From Isoetes taiwanensis (taxonomy: Eukaryota; Streptophyta; Lycopodiopsida; Isoetales; Isoetaceae), in contig JAJEKV010000006.1 in the NCBI GenBank assembly GCA_021234155.1, positions 6,173,727-6,237,726 of the forward strand: a DNA stretch of 64,000 nt, in the 5' to 3' direction. Both the position numbers and the translations under genes were made by a program. This document shows, piece after piece, positions 43,641 to 55,699 of the stretch (the first letter of the stretch is position 1; each line of letters starts with the position of its first letter). The notes under the pieces are model-generated. The model saw only the letters and a program-made list of their open reading frames with translations. It made no database searches and was not told where the DNA came from.

Positions 43641-44250
43641 TTTACAACTCCAACAAGCATCCACGGGGAATGTTGTCAATAAATGACACATTTATCATGA
43701 GCATGTAATGATAATCTAGCCCCTCGCACCAATAGAGCTCCCACCATGGATAAGACTATCTAACTCCTTCATCTGTTCATCTTTGAGGCTGCTCTTGGCC
43801 ATCTTGTGATCTTTCGCGTCGGACCTTTGCACTTCGGCCACGAATTAGCCCATCGTCCCACGTATGCCTCAAAGATAGGGGCTCATAAGTGGCACTTTAT
43901 ACTTAAGTAGCATCCTCAATTCGGCTCGGGATTGCAAACCCAAGACTTTAAGTTCTTTCTCATCATATCTTCCAACTCGGACTCATGCTCGCCACCTCCC
44001 ACATAATTCAGACCAGACATTCTTTCTCAACCGATGCTACAAAAGCGGTTAATTGATCATCGGTTTGCATATGTCGTTCGGCCTCGGTTCAGGCGCATAT
44101 TTGATTGACGAGGATGCGCCTAATTTCACTAAGCATCTCTGTCCTTCTATCGAGGCCATTTTTATGCCTACAAACAAAACAAAATAATGAATACAAAAGC
44201 CAAGCATGCACAAAGTAAATGCAACATAATACGACAATATCAAACATGTA
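43641..44250 (-). other. Decayed upstream exons of the kinase-like gene, copy 2
   Basis: Short minus-strand readings such as KDEQMKELDSLIHGGSSIGA (about 43740-43800) and LDRRTEMLSEIRRILVNQ (about 44110-44170) look coding and helical. They are separated by frameshifts and no start codon can be chosen. Confidence 0.3.
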
Positions 44251-44399
44251 TGCAGACCATATAATCATTACTTATAACACGCCCTATGGCGACTAATACC
44301 TTATCCGATCCCCAAAAGCAAGAAAAAAGGAAGAAGAAACAAGAAAAACTAAATAGGTTAGATTAGGGTATTCGGACCCACGGTCAATTTACATTCAGA

Positions 44400-44720
44400 T
44401 TACTAGTTAATTAGTTAGCAGATAGTCCCGAAATTTAGTTAACTTTTTTAACCAAAAACACTACCTAAACTTATCTTCGCACCTTGTTCGGATTAGTTAG
44501 CAAAATTAACTAAAAATTAACTAAATTAGAAATTAGCACTATAGAGGTCACTTTAAGTTTAGTTAATTGTACATATAATTTTTTATGCCTTTGGCTAACT
44601 TAACTAGACATGTTCGAAATAATTTAGTTAATTAGTTAAGTTATTTTTTTACCAAAGCTTTTAGTGCGAATTAGTACTACATTAAGTTAGCCTAACCTAT
44701 TTTTTTTTTAACTAGCACGG
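44400..44720. repeat. TTAGTTAA-rich AT tract, copy 2
   Basis: Counterpart of 4960-5260, with the same TTAGTTAA and AATTAACTAAA words in both orientations. Confidence 0.55.
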
Positions 44721-44809
44721 GTGTGAAGGGAATCATCCGATTCTTTGTTAACTTAACCTAGCCCAGCTACCTCTAGCTAAACCGACAATAAAGCGTGAAT
44801 TAAGGCCGA

Positions 44810-45155
44810 ACACTGGTCCTCCCCACTCGCGGTGGAGCCGACCATGTCCTTGCCGTAGCCACATCTACCTAAGAATGAGAAGAAAAGTGGACTTGGACCC
44901 GGACACCTAGTCCTCTCCACGCAAGGTGGAGCCGACCGTGCCCTTGAACAAGCCACTACAATTTTATTTTAAACCTAAAAAATAACAAGTGGAACTGGAA
45001 GTGGACTTGAACCCGGGTGCCCTTGAACAAGCCACTCATTAACCTAGGAAACATTTATGATTGTAGTGAAAGTGGACTTCGAACCCGGGTACATGGTCCT
45101 CCCCACTCTAGGTGGAGCCGACCCGTGCCCTTGAACAAGCCACTCCATCAATTTT
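44810..45155 (-). repeat. Tandem about 110-bp repeats with B-box-like motif, copy 2
   Basis: Four degenerate units. The best one reads GGTTCGAAGTCC on the minus strand at about 45071-45082 and GTGGCTTGTTCAAGGGCACG at its other end. They resemble tRNA-derived SINE parts, but no complete A box or cloverleaf can be shown. Confidence 0.5.
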
Positions 45156-45274
45156 TTTAACCTACTTAAAACTATAAAAATAAAATGCAAGTGCGATCAA
45201 CTACTTACCAAAATAAGGACGCGTGTACAAGATCCTGTCGGGTCCAAATCGTAATAGAAAGCTGCAACAGAAGT

Positions 45275-46125
45275 AACAAAGCATTAGAAGAATAAGAACA
45301 AAGAAGAAAAAGATCGAAGAAGAAAGAAAGGAAAAAAGGAGGGGGGGGGGAGGGGTAGAAAACAAGAGATAGAAATAAAACAAGAGAAAGAAATAAGAGA
45401 ATAGAAGGGAAGAAATAAGGATAGAATAGAGAAGAAATAAGAGAAGAAACAAGAAAGAATGAAGAAAAATAAGAGGAAATAAGAGAAGGGAAGGGAATAG
45501 AATGGAAGGAAGAAATAAGGGAAGGGAAAGAAAAGGATCGAATGGAAAGTGAGGAAGAAATGTGAAGAATAAGAAACAAATGAAGAATGAAGAAATGAAA
45601 TTAAAAAGAATGAAGAATAAGAAATGAAAAAAAATGAAGAATAAGAAATGAAAAAAATGAAGAATAAGGAAGGGAAGAGAAGAAAGAAATGAGGGAAGGG
45701 AGGGGAAAGAATGAGGAATGAGAAAGCATGAGAAAGAATGGAAATGAGAAACAAATGAGAAAGCATGAGAAAGAAATAAGAAAGAAATGAGAAAGCATGA
45801 GAAAGAAATGAGAAAGAATGAGGAAGAATGAGAAAGAGTGAGGAATAAAGAATGAGAAAGTATGAGGAAGAAAGAAATGAGAAAGAATGAGGAAGAAAGA
45901 ATGAGAAAGAAATGAGGAAAGAAGAAATATGGGAAGAAAGAATGAGGAAAGAATGAAGCATGGAAGAAGGAGGAAGAAATGAAGCATGAGGAAGAATGAG
46001 GAAGAAAGCATGAGGAAGGAAGAAAGAAGGAGGAAGAATGAATGAGGCATGGAAGAATGGGAAGAAAAAAAATCAAGAACAAAGAAGAAGAGGAAGGAAA
46101 GGAAACCAAAAAAAGAGGAAGGTTG
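45275..46125 (+). repeat. Polypurine tract, copy 2
   Basis: About 850 bp nearly free of C and with T only in ATGAG/AATAAG words, matching 5815-6690. A G-run lies near 45342-45351. Minus-strand frames of up to 309 codons are Phe/Ser/Leu/Ile-only and are artefacts. Confidence 0.9.
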
Positions 46126-46199
46126 GGCATGCACCATTCAATCCAAAAAACCTATTCAATCTAAAAAACATGATATACTAACCTTAGAATAGTTGCTTG

Positions 46200-46990
46200 C
46201 GGTGTAGATCAGGTGGTACTAGCCGTGGATCGCCCAAGAACCTCAAGAAGTAGGGCAAAAGAAGTTTAGAAAAAGCCGACGCGGGTTCAAAATATTACAG
46301 AGCGTCGCATGCGACGTCACGTCGCATGCGACGTTATTTCAAAATTGTATAAATACGTATAAATACGGTCTTACGTCACATGCGACGCCCCCCGCGGCGT
46401 ATTTTTTGTTATAGCGGCGTTTTTTTTTGCATCTTTTTAATGTGATGCTCATTAAAGTTTGTCCTTAGGCTTATTTGAACAGTCCTGAGGCATGCATGCA
46501 GTCAATCACATTCCGGATTCTATTACTACCAGCGAAAATTGTATGAGCGAAGTCGAATCGCCGTTCCTGGGGACGGTCGCCCCCAGACGCAGCGGTTTGA
46601 TGAGTTCTCCGGACCGATCTTGGATTTTTGGTCCTGTTCGAGCTGGATCCTTGAACGGAGGATTCAGCGGCCGGATATATAGGGGAACCGAGCCGGGGAG
46701 GGTGTTCATTAGCATCTGATCCCCTGTGGGGCGGCGCCAGACAGTTGCCTCGAGAACGCGTTTTGGGGTCCGTCTCTGGGGGCGGGACTCTCCCCACCGA
46801 GGTGGCCATTCAAAGTCCTCGCCTTGTTTGACTTGGGGAAGGGTGCAGTCATGCTTGCCCAACAACGAAATTTTGCCGGACCGTTCTAACCCCAACGCTT
46901 TGTGCGGACCTTATCCGAAAATTTTGGAAATTTTCTGTAGAGGCCGGTGATGACCATGGAAGCCCGGTGACCAAAACCATAATTTAATTC
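46200..46990. repeat. GC-rich module, copy 2, with GTCGCATGCGAC palindromes
   Basis: At 46304-46335 two GTCGCATGCGACGT palindromes lie in tandem. They recur at 59736-59775 near the right terminus of the CACTA-like element. The rest matches the 1-kb units at 57-59 kb (GACCGATCTTGGATTTTTGG, AACGGAGGATTCAGCGG, CTTGTTTGACTTGGGGAAGG). A 129-codon minus frame (46506-46895) is shared with those units but is unrecognised. Confidence 0.7.
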
Positions 46991-48570
46991 CATGCCATGC
47001 ATTAACTACGAATTTATGAACCATAAATGCAATAAAATGCATAACTAAAAGAGTGTGCATCGAAAAAAGGCGAGTCTTGACCAGGGGGGCAACAAGGCGG
47101 TGCGGACACATTAAAAAAATTTCCACTTGGAAAGCAATCTTTCAACAAGGTACAATTGTTTCTGAGAAACAAAACCAGTTCATTACAAGTTAGTTATGCC
47201 ATCCATGTCAAATAGCTTTAGGGAGCAGAAAAGCCAAAACAAAAACCCTTCTAGAATCTGGCAAGTCACAGGGTTTACGTTTCGGAGGCCCTCTCCTTGT
47301 CAGATTTGGTCGGGACCTTGCGCCGTGTCTTGACATGCACACTGACCCCGAATTTTGGTCCACAGTTGTTTTTTAGTTGTACGGAAGTGTTGTTTTATGC
47401 CAAAAACAACACCAAAATGGCCCCAAAAGTCCACGTGGCCCGTTTATCCGGATTTCCACAAAGAGACAGTGGTTTTTTGGCAAAAACATCCCACTGTGGT
47501 TTTTCTGGCAGCTTTTTGTTTTTTGGTCAACGTGTCCTTTTTTTCACTATTGTTTTTTACGAACTTTTGTCAACGTGTGGTTTTTTCTTGACTGTTGTTT
47601 TTTGGAGGAGTCACGCGTTGTTTGTCTTCCAAGTAACACCCGTAGGTTTTTATATTACTACACGTGAAAAATAAAATTACAATGTCAAAGTAAGATGGTT
47701 TTTTAAAAAATTACATATCATTTAGCAAAGTGCCACATGTGTTACCTAAAGCTAGCTATTCTTTTTAATGCTACTAACCGTTGTTTTTCTAAAAAACGAC
47801 ATATAGAAAAGAATTATTATGACATATAGAAAAATCTAGGTTGCTTTTAATGTGTTTTTTAACCAATGAAATATTGACATGTAGCCGATTTTTTTAATTA
47901 AAAAACATAATTTAACCAATTAAATATCGACACGTGGCATACTTTTTAATTAAAAAAAATTGTTATGACACGTAGAAAAAAAAAGAAGGTGTTGTTTCTA
48001 ATATCTTTAACCAATTATATTGACACGTGGCTATTGATCATTTCAAACTGCATTTTTTCAAAACATAGTCTTACTAAGAGGAAAAACACAACATTATTCA
48101 AATCAGAGGAAAAACACAACATTATTCAAATCAGAGGGCAAGCGTTATTTGAAAGCATCATTTGAATGCAAATAGAATGAATACAGAATTGTGAACTTGC
48201 ATTAAACTAAGTTTTCTTTGAAATACTGATTTGAATTCATTCAAATTTTACACTTCAATTTGCCTTGAAACACAGGTTATATTTTCATAAATTTATATAC
48301 ACTATGAAATCATCTTCGTCTTGAAATAAATATTTGCTTTGTTCACAAACTGATAACTAGTAGAAACAAATCAGGGCAAAGAGAAAAGAAAGACCAAGCT
48401 TTTTCTACAAGCTGCATTACTTGCGTGCAACAGCAACATAGTCTTCTATAGCGGTTATTAGCACAAGCTGCAATATCATATATGTCCAAAGACATCCATG
48501 CAAGAAACAAAGAAAAGAAAGAACTCAGACAAAATCATGTTCGAAACAAACTTAGAAACAGAGTTAAAAA
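46991..48570. other. AT-rich noncoding remainder of block copy 2
   Basis: Counterpart of 7500-9142. Contains TCATTACAAGTTAGTTATGC and CATCCATGTCAAATAGC, also found at 56645. No gene is visible. Confidence 0.45.
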
Positions 48571-50680
48571 CAACTGCAGTGCTTTGTGGATGCAAAACCT
48601 GCCCTTGCCCTTGCAAATCCGGCCAGCCCCTGCCGCTAGAATATGAGCTGAAAAAACAAAAGACAATTTCATTTATTAAAGAAACACACAAAATAGGAAA
48701 AGGTTTAGCCGTGTTCACCTTAATGCCATGTTCCTCAATCCTCAGAACTTTTGTGGATTTCCTTCAATCCTCAGAACTTTTGTGGATTCGGCAAGCAAAG
48801 AATCAAACCTCGCCCTCCCACACCATGCAAAGTGATTGCCCGGTTTATCCCTTAGACATAGGCCTTTGTGGGCGCTCTTAAACCGAGCAGAAACAGACCA
48901 CAACGAAAATCGCTTCGCGGGGCCCTTCCAGCCTTACGATCCAAACAATATTACAGCCCATTAATGGCAGAACGTCCTTACAAATCCGGCCTGCAGAAGC
49001 TGCCCTTGTAAATCATATCATGCCAGAGACGATAACATGCTTGATTGAACCATAGCCAATCTCGAACCAAAGATAGCTTGAAGGATGCAAAAACCAGCCA
49101 TAGAATCGAGCTGTAAAGGGGCCAGAATGGAAGTAAAAAGACTATTTTGCTGCTTATTCTTGGGCATGCAGGGCTGGAGATGCATCATTCCAGCGAAATG
49201 GGAAGCAGCGCCTAGCTAAACATGAGAAAATCTTGAGTGAAGAAACCGTGGAGCCGAAAATCTTGAGTGAAGAAACCGTGGAGCCATGGCTCGTCGGAGT
49301 GAGCGAAGGCGGCAAAGTGAGCAAGGCGACGAAAGCGAGTGAGTGAAGGCGGCAACCAAAGGCGGACGAAAGCAGAGGACCAAATGGAAATCGACCCTTA
49401 ACCTGGACCAATAGGATGATAGTACAAGGATCGGGATCTTGGCCGTTCATCTCGGCCATTGAACGGGACACTTTTTTACTATGTATTTTAATTGTCAACA
49501 TATGATAATTTATTTTCTAGCATGCTTTAGGGGGGTATCTTTTCCTATGGGTTTCGGCCTTATGGCCATGGCCAAAATACATGAACATCCTTCCGTGTTG
49601 GCCAAGGCCATACGGCCCTCATATTTTTTTCCCGTAACGCACTTAGGTCATGGCATTATCTACACCTCGTCTAAGTGCAACTTTTTTTTATTTTTTTAGC
49701 TTAACCATTGGATTACAACCATTGGATTGTTAAAGATAAGCGATGAATATATAAAGCCGTATAAATACATGCTAAAACCCATAGCTAGCTGCCGCCACCT
49801 AAACCGGCGTGACAAGGAAGCAGTCGAAATCCGAAGCAGGCAAGGTTTGTGCTTCGAATGGAGACGGCTGGCCAAAAATCTAGAGAAACAGAGGTTGGCC
49901 AAAAATCTAAAGAACAAACTAAGCGTATGCTGGTGATCTGCCTCAAGTGCCGGATTGATCTATCTCCAAGCAACAGGGCGACTACAACATTATCCGCAAA
50001 ATCCAAATTGATGTTGCAGCACACAGGCTCTGTCCGAAGGAGTAATCTAGAGGCGCAAGCTAAAATAAAAACCAGAGGCATGCAAAACAAAAGCAAATTG
50101 TCTGGAACAGTGGTCCCAAATTGAATCTGCTCCCATATCATATTCACCGCCATCTCTCTGGAACAAGATTGGGTTCTGTCAAGAAAGGAAGTTCATGCAC
50201 TTTCTAAAAATAAACCTTAGAAAGCACACTGAACAAAGGACACCATATTGAAAACCCTCCCAACCTTTGAAAACCCGATGAAGATTATCTATAGCAAATC
50301 TTATAGCATTCTAGCACTTCCCTTTCATATTTAGATGGATGGTTTTGGCTCATTTAATGCTTGATGGCAATTATTAGTATTTTTTTTCCCGTCGTAAGGT
50401 TCAGTCCATTGTCTAGAAATCATAGAGATCTTCTTTAGAATCATAAGATTCAATACTTTGTTGATAATGGATTTGCACATTCCTCAAACCCCGTCAATCA
50501 AAGTAGGCGCTCTAAGTAATCCAATCAAAGTCATCATTGGACCTAGTACCTAAATATCATTAACCTCATAGTTGCAGTTTATGGGTGAAGGTTGATTGTG
50601 AGAAGGACCATGCATACACTATTTCAGTTAAAGAAGCAAGGAACACCATGATTATTGCAACGTTGCAAAATTGGAGCCTA
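48571..50680. other. Unique noncoding stretch inside the CACTA-like element
   Basis: Frames such as 48498-48881 (plus) and 49785-50153 (minus) have no known domain. Three small direct duplications are visible: about 27 bp at 48735-48785 (CAATCCTCAGAACTTTTGTG), 32 bp at 49228-49285 (AAAATCTTGAGTGAAGAAAC) and about 20 bp at 49862-49910 (GGCCAAAAATCTA). GGCCTTATGGCCATGGCC near 49556 can pair with GGCCAAGGCCATACGGCC near 49598. Confidence 0.4.
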
Positions 50681-50681
50681 G

Positions 50682-51650
50682 GCATGTTAGAGCCTAGGTG
50701 GCATGTTGGAGCCACCTTGGCATGTTTGAGCCTAGGTGGCATGTTGGAGCGACCTTGGCATGTTAGAGACTAGGTGGCATGTTGGAGCCATCTTGGCATG
50801 TTTGAGCCACCTTGGCATGTTAGAGCCTAGATGGCATGTTGGCCCCGTGGGCGTGTTTGAGCCACCTTGGCATATTTGAGCAACCTTGGCATGTTGGAGC
50901 CCACGTGACATGTTTGAGCCACCTTGTCATGGTGGAGCCTAGATGGCATGTTGGAGCTCGCGTGGCATGTTTGAGCCACCTTGCCATGTTTGAGCCTAGA
51001 TGGCACGTTGGAGCCCAAGTGGCATGTTTGAGCCACCTTCGCATGTTTGAGCCTAGGTGGCATGTTTGAACCACCTTGGCATGTTGGAGCCGGGGTGGCA
51101 TGTTTGAGCCACCTTTCTTGTTGGAGCCTAGGTGGCATGTTGGAGCCACCTTGGCATGTTGGAGCCTAGGTAGCATGTTTGAACCATCTTGGCATGTTGG
51201 AGCCTGGGTGGCATGTTTGTGCCACCTTGGAATGCTTGAGCCACCTTGGCATGTTAGAGCCTAGATGGCATATTGGAGCCACCTTGGCATGTTGGGGTGA
51301 CCTTGGCATGTTAGACCAGGGTGGCATGTGGAGCCCACGTGGTGTGTTTGAGCCACCTTGGCATATTGGAGCCCACGTGGCATGTTGGAGCCCACATGGC
51401 ATGTTTGAGCCACCTTGGCATTTTTGAGCCTAGGTGGCATGTTGGAGCCACCTTGGCATGTTGGAGCCGAGGTGGCATGTTGGAGCCTAGGTGGCACGTT
51501 GGAGCCTAGGTGGCATGCTAGAGCTCACGAGGCATGTTGGAGCCTAGTTGGCACGTTGGAGCCTACGTGGCATGGTGAAGCCACCTTGGCATGTTGGAGC
51601 CTAGGTGGCATATTTGAGCCACCTTGGCATGCTTGAGCCTAGGTGAGGGC
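50682..51650 (+). repeat. 19-bp satellite array, forward (GGCATGTTGGAGCCACCTT)
   Basis: About 50 degenerate units of a 19-bp repeat, alternating GGCATGTTGGAGCC and GGCATGTTTGAGCC with ACCTT or TAGGT spacers. Frames on both strands remain open by chance and encode repeats. The array directly abuts the inverted unit starting at 51650. Confidence 0.95.
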
Positions 51651-52300
51651 AAATGCTTGAGCCTCCGGGAGGGCAAATGCCAGTGCCTCCCTTCCCGGAA
51701 CCCGGTTTCCCTATCCGACCATTGAATTCTCCATTCAAGTAACTTGCTCGAAAGGCTCAAAAAATTCAAGATCTGTCCGGGAGAACATATCAAACCTTAA
51801 AGTGTCTTTTGCAATCGGTAAGCGTATTAGAAACCCAAGTGTTTTGTCGTTCGGGCAGTACAAAGGCTCCGGAATGGAGATTTGACTTTGCCATGTCGTC
51901 CGAAACAGCAAAATTACCCTAGGGACCAAGTTACACGGTCATTTTTTGCAGCAAAAGAAACACGAACCCTCTACATGGCAGTATTTTGCACCCTCCGCTA
52001 AGGACAATTCACTACGAACATGTTGGACATGAGCTACTTTGGCGCTTCCGAGAGCAGGGGCGGTCTTCTGCCCGCGAAACTTGGTCTCGTGGTAATGTCG
52101 ATGTTTCGAGTCCGTTGGCGAGTCGAGTACGATTAGGGATGGGATAGTTGCCCGTCCGTGGCGGGGACCCTCGAGAGAGGACCTTTGGGTCGAATCGCTT
52201 CGGAAGGTTTTAGGGCTCAGATCTTCCGCATCAACGCCCCCACTACCTCATGACATTGTGCAAGATCCTGGTCCAATCTAGCTAGGGTATGGCCTCCAAA
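51650..52300 (-). repeat. Inverted copy of the 0.8-kb unit (left arm)
   Basis: Read on the minus strand this matches 52600-53250: TGAATTGTCCTTAGCGGAGG, GTTTCTTTTGCTGCAAAAAA, a CACTTGGGTTTCTA stretch and the GGAGAATTCAA..CGG/GGGAGGCA tail appear in reverse order. It forms the left half of a large inverted repeat centred near 52450. Confidence 0.85.
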
Positions 52301-54880
52301 ACGTAAACCCTGTGCCTTGCCAGGTTATTGTAGGGTTTACGTTATGGAGGCCAAAACGTGGTCAGTTGCACTTGGGACCTGGTGTACCTTTTTCGAACAT
52401 GCATGCGGAGCCATGGCAACTGAAATAACAGACTTTGGATCTATTGGCGATCCCGAATCATTCCAAAAAAATTTGCTACTACAAAATGTGTTCTTGACTT
52501 CTAATTGCGACACTGGGAGGAGGATAAATTCAAACCCCATTTCGTCAGTTTCTATTGCACACAATAACCTAGCATTGCACAGGGTTTATGTTTTGGAGGC
52601 CATACCCTAGCCAGATTGGACCAGGATCTTGCACAATGTCATGAGGTAGTGGGAGGGCTTTGGCCTTAAAGGCGGAGCCCTAAAACCTTCCAAGGAAAGT
52701 TCGACCCAAAGGTCCTCTCCGGAGGGTCCCTGGCCACGGACGGGCAACTATCCCATCCCGGAACTGTGATCTGACTCTGCCAACGGACTCGAAACATCGA
52801 CATTACCCTGGAGACCAAGTTTCGTGGCAGAAGACCACCCCTGCTCCCAGAAGCGCCAAAGTAGCTCATGTCCAACATGTTCGTAGTGAATTGTCCTTAG
52901 CGGAGGGTGCAGAATACTGTCATGTAGAGGGTTCGTGTTTCTTTTGCTGCAAAAAATGACCGTGTAACTTGGTCCCCAGGGTAATTTCACCTGTTTTAGG
53001 ACGATATAAGTCAAATCTCCATTCCGGAGCCTTTGTACTGCCCGAACGACAAAACACTTGGGTTTCTACACGGTCGACTTCAGGACACTTTGCGGTTTGA
53101 TATGTTCTCCCGGACAGATCTTGAATTTTTTTGAGCCTGCTCGAAGCAAGTTACCTGAATGGAGAATTCAACGGTCGGATGGGGAAACCGGGTTCCGGGA
53201 AGAGAGGCATTGGCATTTGCCCTCCCGGAGGAGCACTGGTAGGAAAGCCTGCCTCGGTAAATCCAAATCCCATTTCGACAGTTTCTATTGCTTCTTGTTT
53301 TCAACTGCAGCTTCTCGACCATGTCTCAAGTGCAACTGAATAAAACTCGACCTCCATAACGTAAACCCTACAATAACCTAGCAACGCCGCGGGGTTTATG
53401 TTTTGGAGGCCATACCCCAGCCGATTGAACCGGGATCTTGCACAATGTCATGAGGTAGTGGGAGGCGTTGGCGCTTTTAAGATGGAGCCCTAAAACCTTC
53501 GAGAAGAAGTTCGTCCCAAAGGTCCTCTCCGAGGGTCCTTTGCTACGGACGCAACCTTCGCCCACCCGGGCGTGATCCGACTCGCCAACGGACTCGAAAT
53601 ATCGACATTACCACGGAGACCAAGTTTTGTGGGCAGAAGACCACCCCCCCCCCCGGCGCCAAAATAGCTCATGTCCAACATGTTCAGTAGTGAATTGGCC
53701 TTAGCAAAGGGTGCGAATCTTTCGCCATGTAGAGGGTTCGTGTTTCTTTTGCTGCAAAAATGCCCGTGATAACTTGGTCCCCTGTGGTAATTTCACGTTT
53801 TCGGACGATATGGCTAAGTCAAATCTCCATTCCGAACCTTTGTACTTGCCCGAACGACAAAACACTTGGGTTTCTACGGTCGACTTCGAGGACACTGCGG
53901 TTTGATATGTTCTCCGGACGGATCTTGAATTTTTGAGCCTGCTTTCGAAGCAAGTTACCCGAATGGAGAATTCAGCGGCCGGATAGGGAAACCGGGTTAG
54001 GAAGGGAGGCATTGGCATTTGCCCTCGGGAGGAGCACCGGTAGGAAAGCCTGCCTCGGTAAATCCAAATCCCATTTCGGACGGTTTCTATTGCTTCTTGT
54101 TTTCAAGCTGCGGCTTCGACCATGTCTCAAGTGCAACTGGAATAAAACTTCGACCTCCATAACGTAAACCCTACAATAACCTAGCAACGCCGCGGGGTTT
54201 ACGTTTTGGAGGCCATACCCCAGCCGATTGGACGGGATCTTGCACAATGTCATGAGGTAGTGGGAGGGCGTTGGCCCGTAAGATGGAGCCCTAAACCCTC
54301 TTAGAAGAAGTTCGTCCCAAAGGTCCTATCTGGAGGGTCCTTGGCCACGGACGGGCAAGTCTCCCACCCCGGAACTGTGATCTGACTCTGCCAACGGACT
54401 CGAAACATTGACATTACCCTGGAGACCAAGTTTCGTGGGCAGAAGACCACCCCTGCTCCCGGAAGCGCCAAAGTAGCTCATGTCCAACACGTTCGTAGTG
54501 AATTGGCCTTAGGAGGGTGCGAATCTCGCCATGTAGAGGGTTCGTGTTTCTTTTGCTGCAAAAAATGACCATGTAACTTGGTCCCTAGGGTAATTTCGCT
54601 GTTTCGGACGATATGGCGAAGTCAAATCTCCATTCCGGAGCCTTTGTACTGCCCGAACGACAAAACACTTGGGTTTCTACACGGTCGACTACAAGACACT
54701 TTGCGGAGGGATATGTTCTCCCGGACAGATCTTGAATTTTTTTGAGCCTGCTCGAAGCAAGTTACCTGAATAGAGAATTCAACGGTCGGATAGGGGAAGG
54801 CGGGTTAGGAAGGGAGGCATTGGCATTTGCCCAAAGGAGGAGCACGGTAGGGAAAGCCCCGCCTCGCAGAACCTTTGTGA
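52300..54880 (+). repeat. Three tandem 0.8-kb units (right arm)
   Basis: Units at about 52575-53390, 53391-54195 and 54196-54880 each run from GGTTTATGTTTTGGAGGCC through CAATGTCATGAGGTAGTGGG, CCAAAGGTCCT, GCGCCAAAGTAGCTCATGTC and CACTTGGGTTTCTAC to GGGAGGCATTGGCATTTGCC. Open frames in them shift between units and are not conserved, so no gene is called. Confidence 0.88.
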
Positions 54881-54894
54881 TGTCCGTCTCCTGG

Positions 54895-55655
54895 GGTCTG
54901 GCCACCTAGGCTATAACATGCCACCTGGGCTCCAACATGCCACGTGAGCTCCAACATGCCACGTGAGCTCCAACATGCCAAGTTGGCTCCAACGTGCCAC
55001 CTAGGCTCAAGCATGCCAAGGTGGCTCAAATATGCCACCTAGGCTCCAACATGCCACCTGGGCTTCAACATGCCACGTAGGCTCCAACATGCCAACTAGG
55101 CTCCAACATGCCTCGTGAGCTCTAGCATGCCACCTAGGCTCCAACGTGCCACCTAGGCTCCAACATGCCAAGGTGGCTCCAACATGCCACCTAGGCTCAA
55201 GCGTGCCAAGGTGGCTCAAAACATGCCGTGAGGCTCCAACATGCCACGTAGGCTCCAACATGCCACCTATGCTCCAACATGCCACGTCGGCTCCAACATG
55301 CCACCTAGCATGCCACCTAGGCTCCAACATGCCACAGGCTCCAACATGCCACGTTTGCTCCAACATGCTAAGTTGGCTCCAACGTGCCACCTAGGCTCAA
55401 GCACGCCAAGGTGGCTCAAATATGCCACGCCACATAGGCTCCAACATGCCAAGTTGGCTCCAACGTGCCACCTAGGCTCAAGCATGCCAACGTGGCTCAA
55501 ATATGCCACCATCAGCTCCAACATGCCCGGGGTCGCAACATGCCACGGGCTCCAACATGCCCGCGTGAGCTCTAACATGACACCTAGGCTCCAACATGCC
55601 ACCTACGCTCCAACATGCCACCAAGGCTTCAACATGCCACGTAGGCTCCAACGCA
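54895..55655 (-). repeat. 19-bp satellite array, reverse orientation
   Basis: About 40 units of the reverse complement (GGCTCCAACATGCCACCTA) of the array at 50682-51650. Together with the units in between this gives a roughly 5-kb foldback structure. Confidence 0.95.
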
Positions 55656-55699
55656 TGAATGACCAAGGCAAGATATGAATGACATGGACATGGACTTGA

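Larger units (their letters stand above)
39427..48570. repeat. Copy 2 of the 9.1-kb duplicated block
   Basis: This is the better-preserved copy of 1-9142, lying 70-460 bp inside the left terminus of the CACTA-like element. It keeps longer reading frames (for example 196 codons at 42620-43210), intact GTCGCATGCGAC palindromes and CACGTG boxes where copy 1 has altered bases. Homology ends at 48570 after GAGTTAAAAA. Confidence 0.92.

Noticed and set aside
44999-45155. tRNA genes
   Set aside because: Only a B-box-like motif is present; no acceptor stem, anticodon arm or A box at the right distance.
50820-51636. Long ORFs on both strands in the 19-bp satellite (also 55007-55678)
   Set aside because: They are periodic translations of a satellite lacking stops, with no start context and no conservation of one frame.
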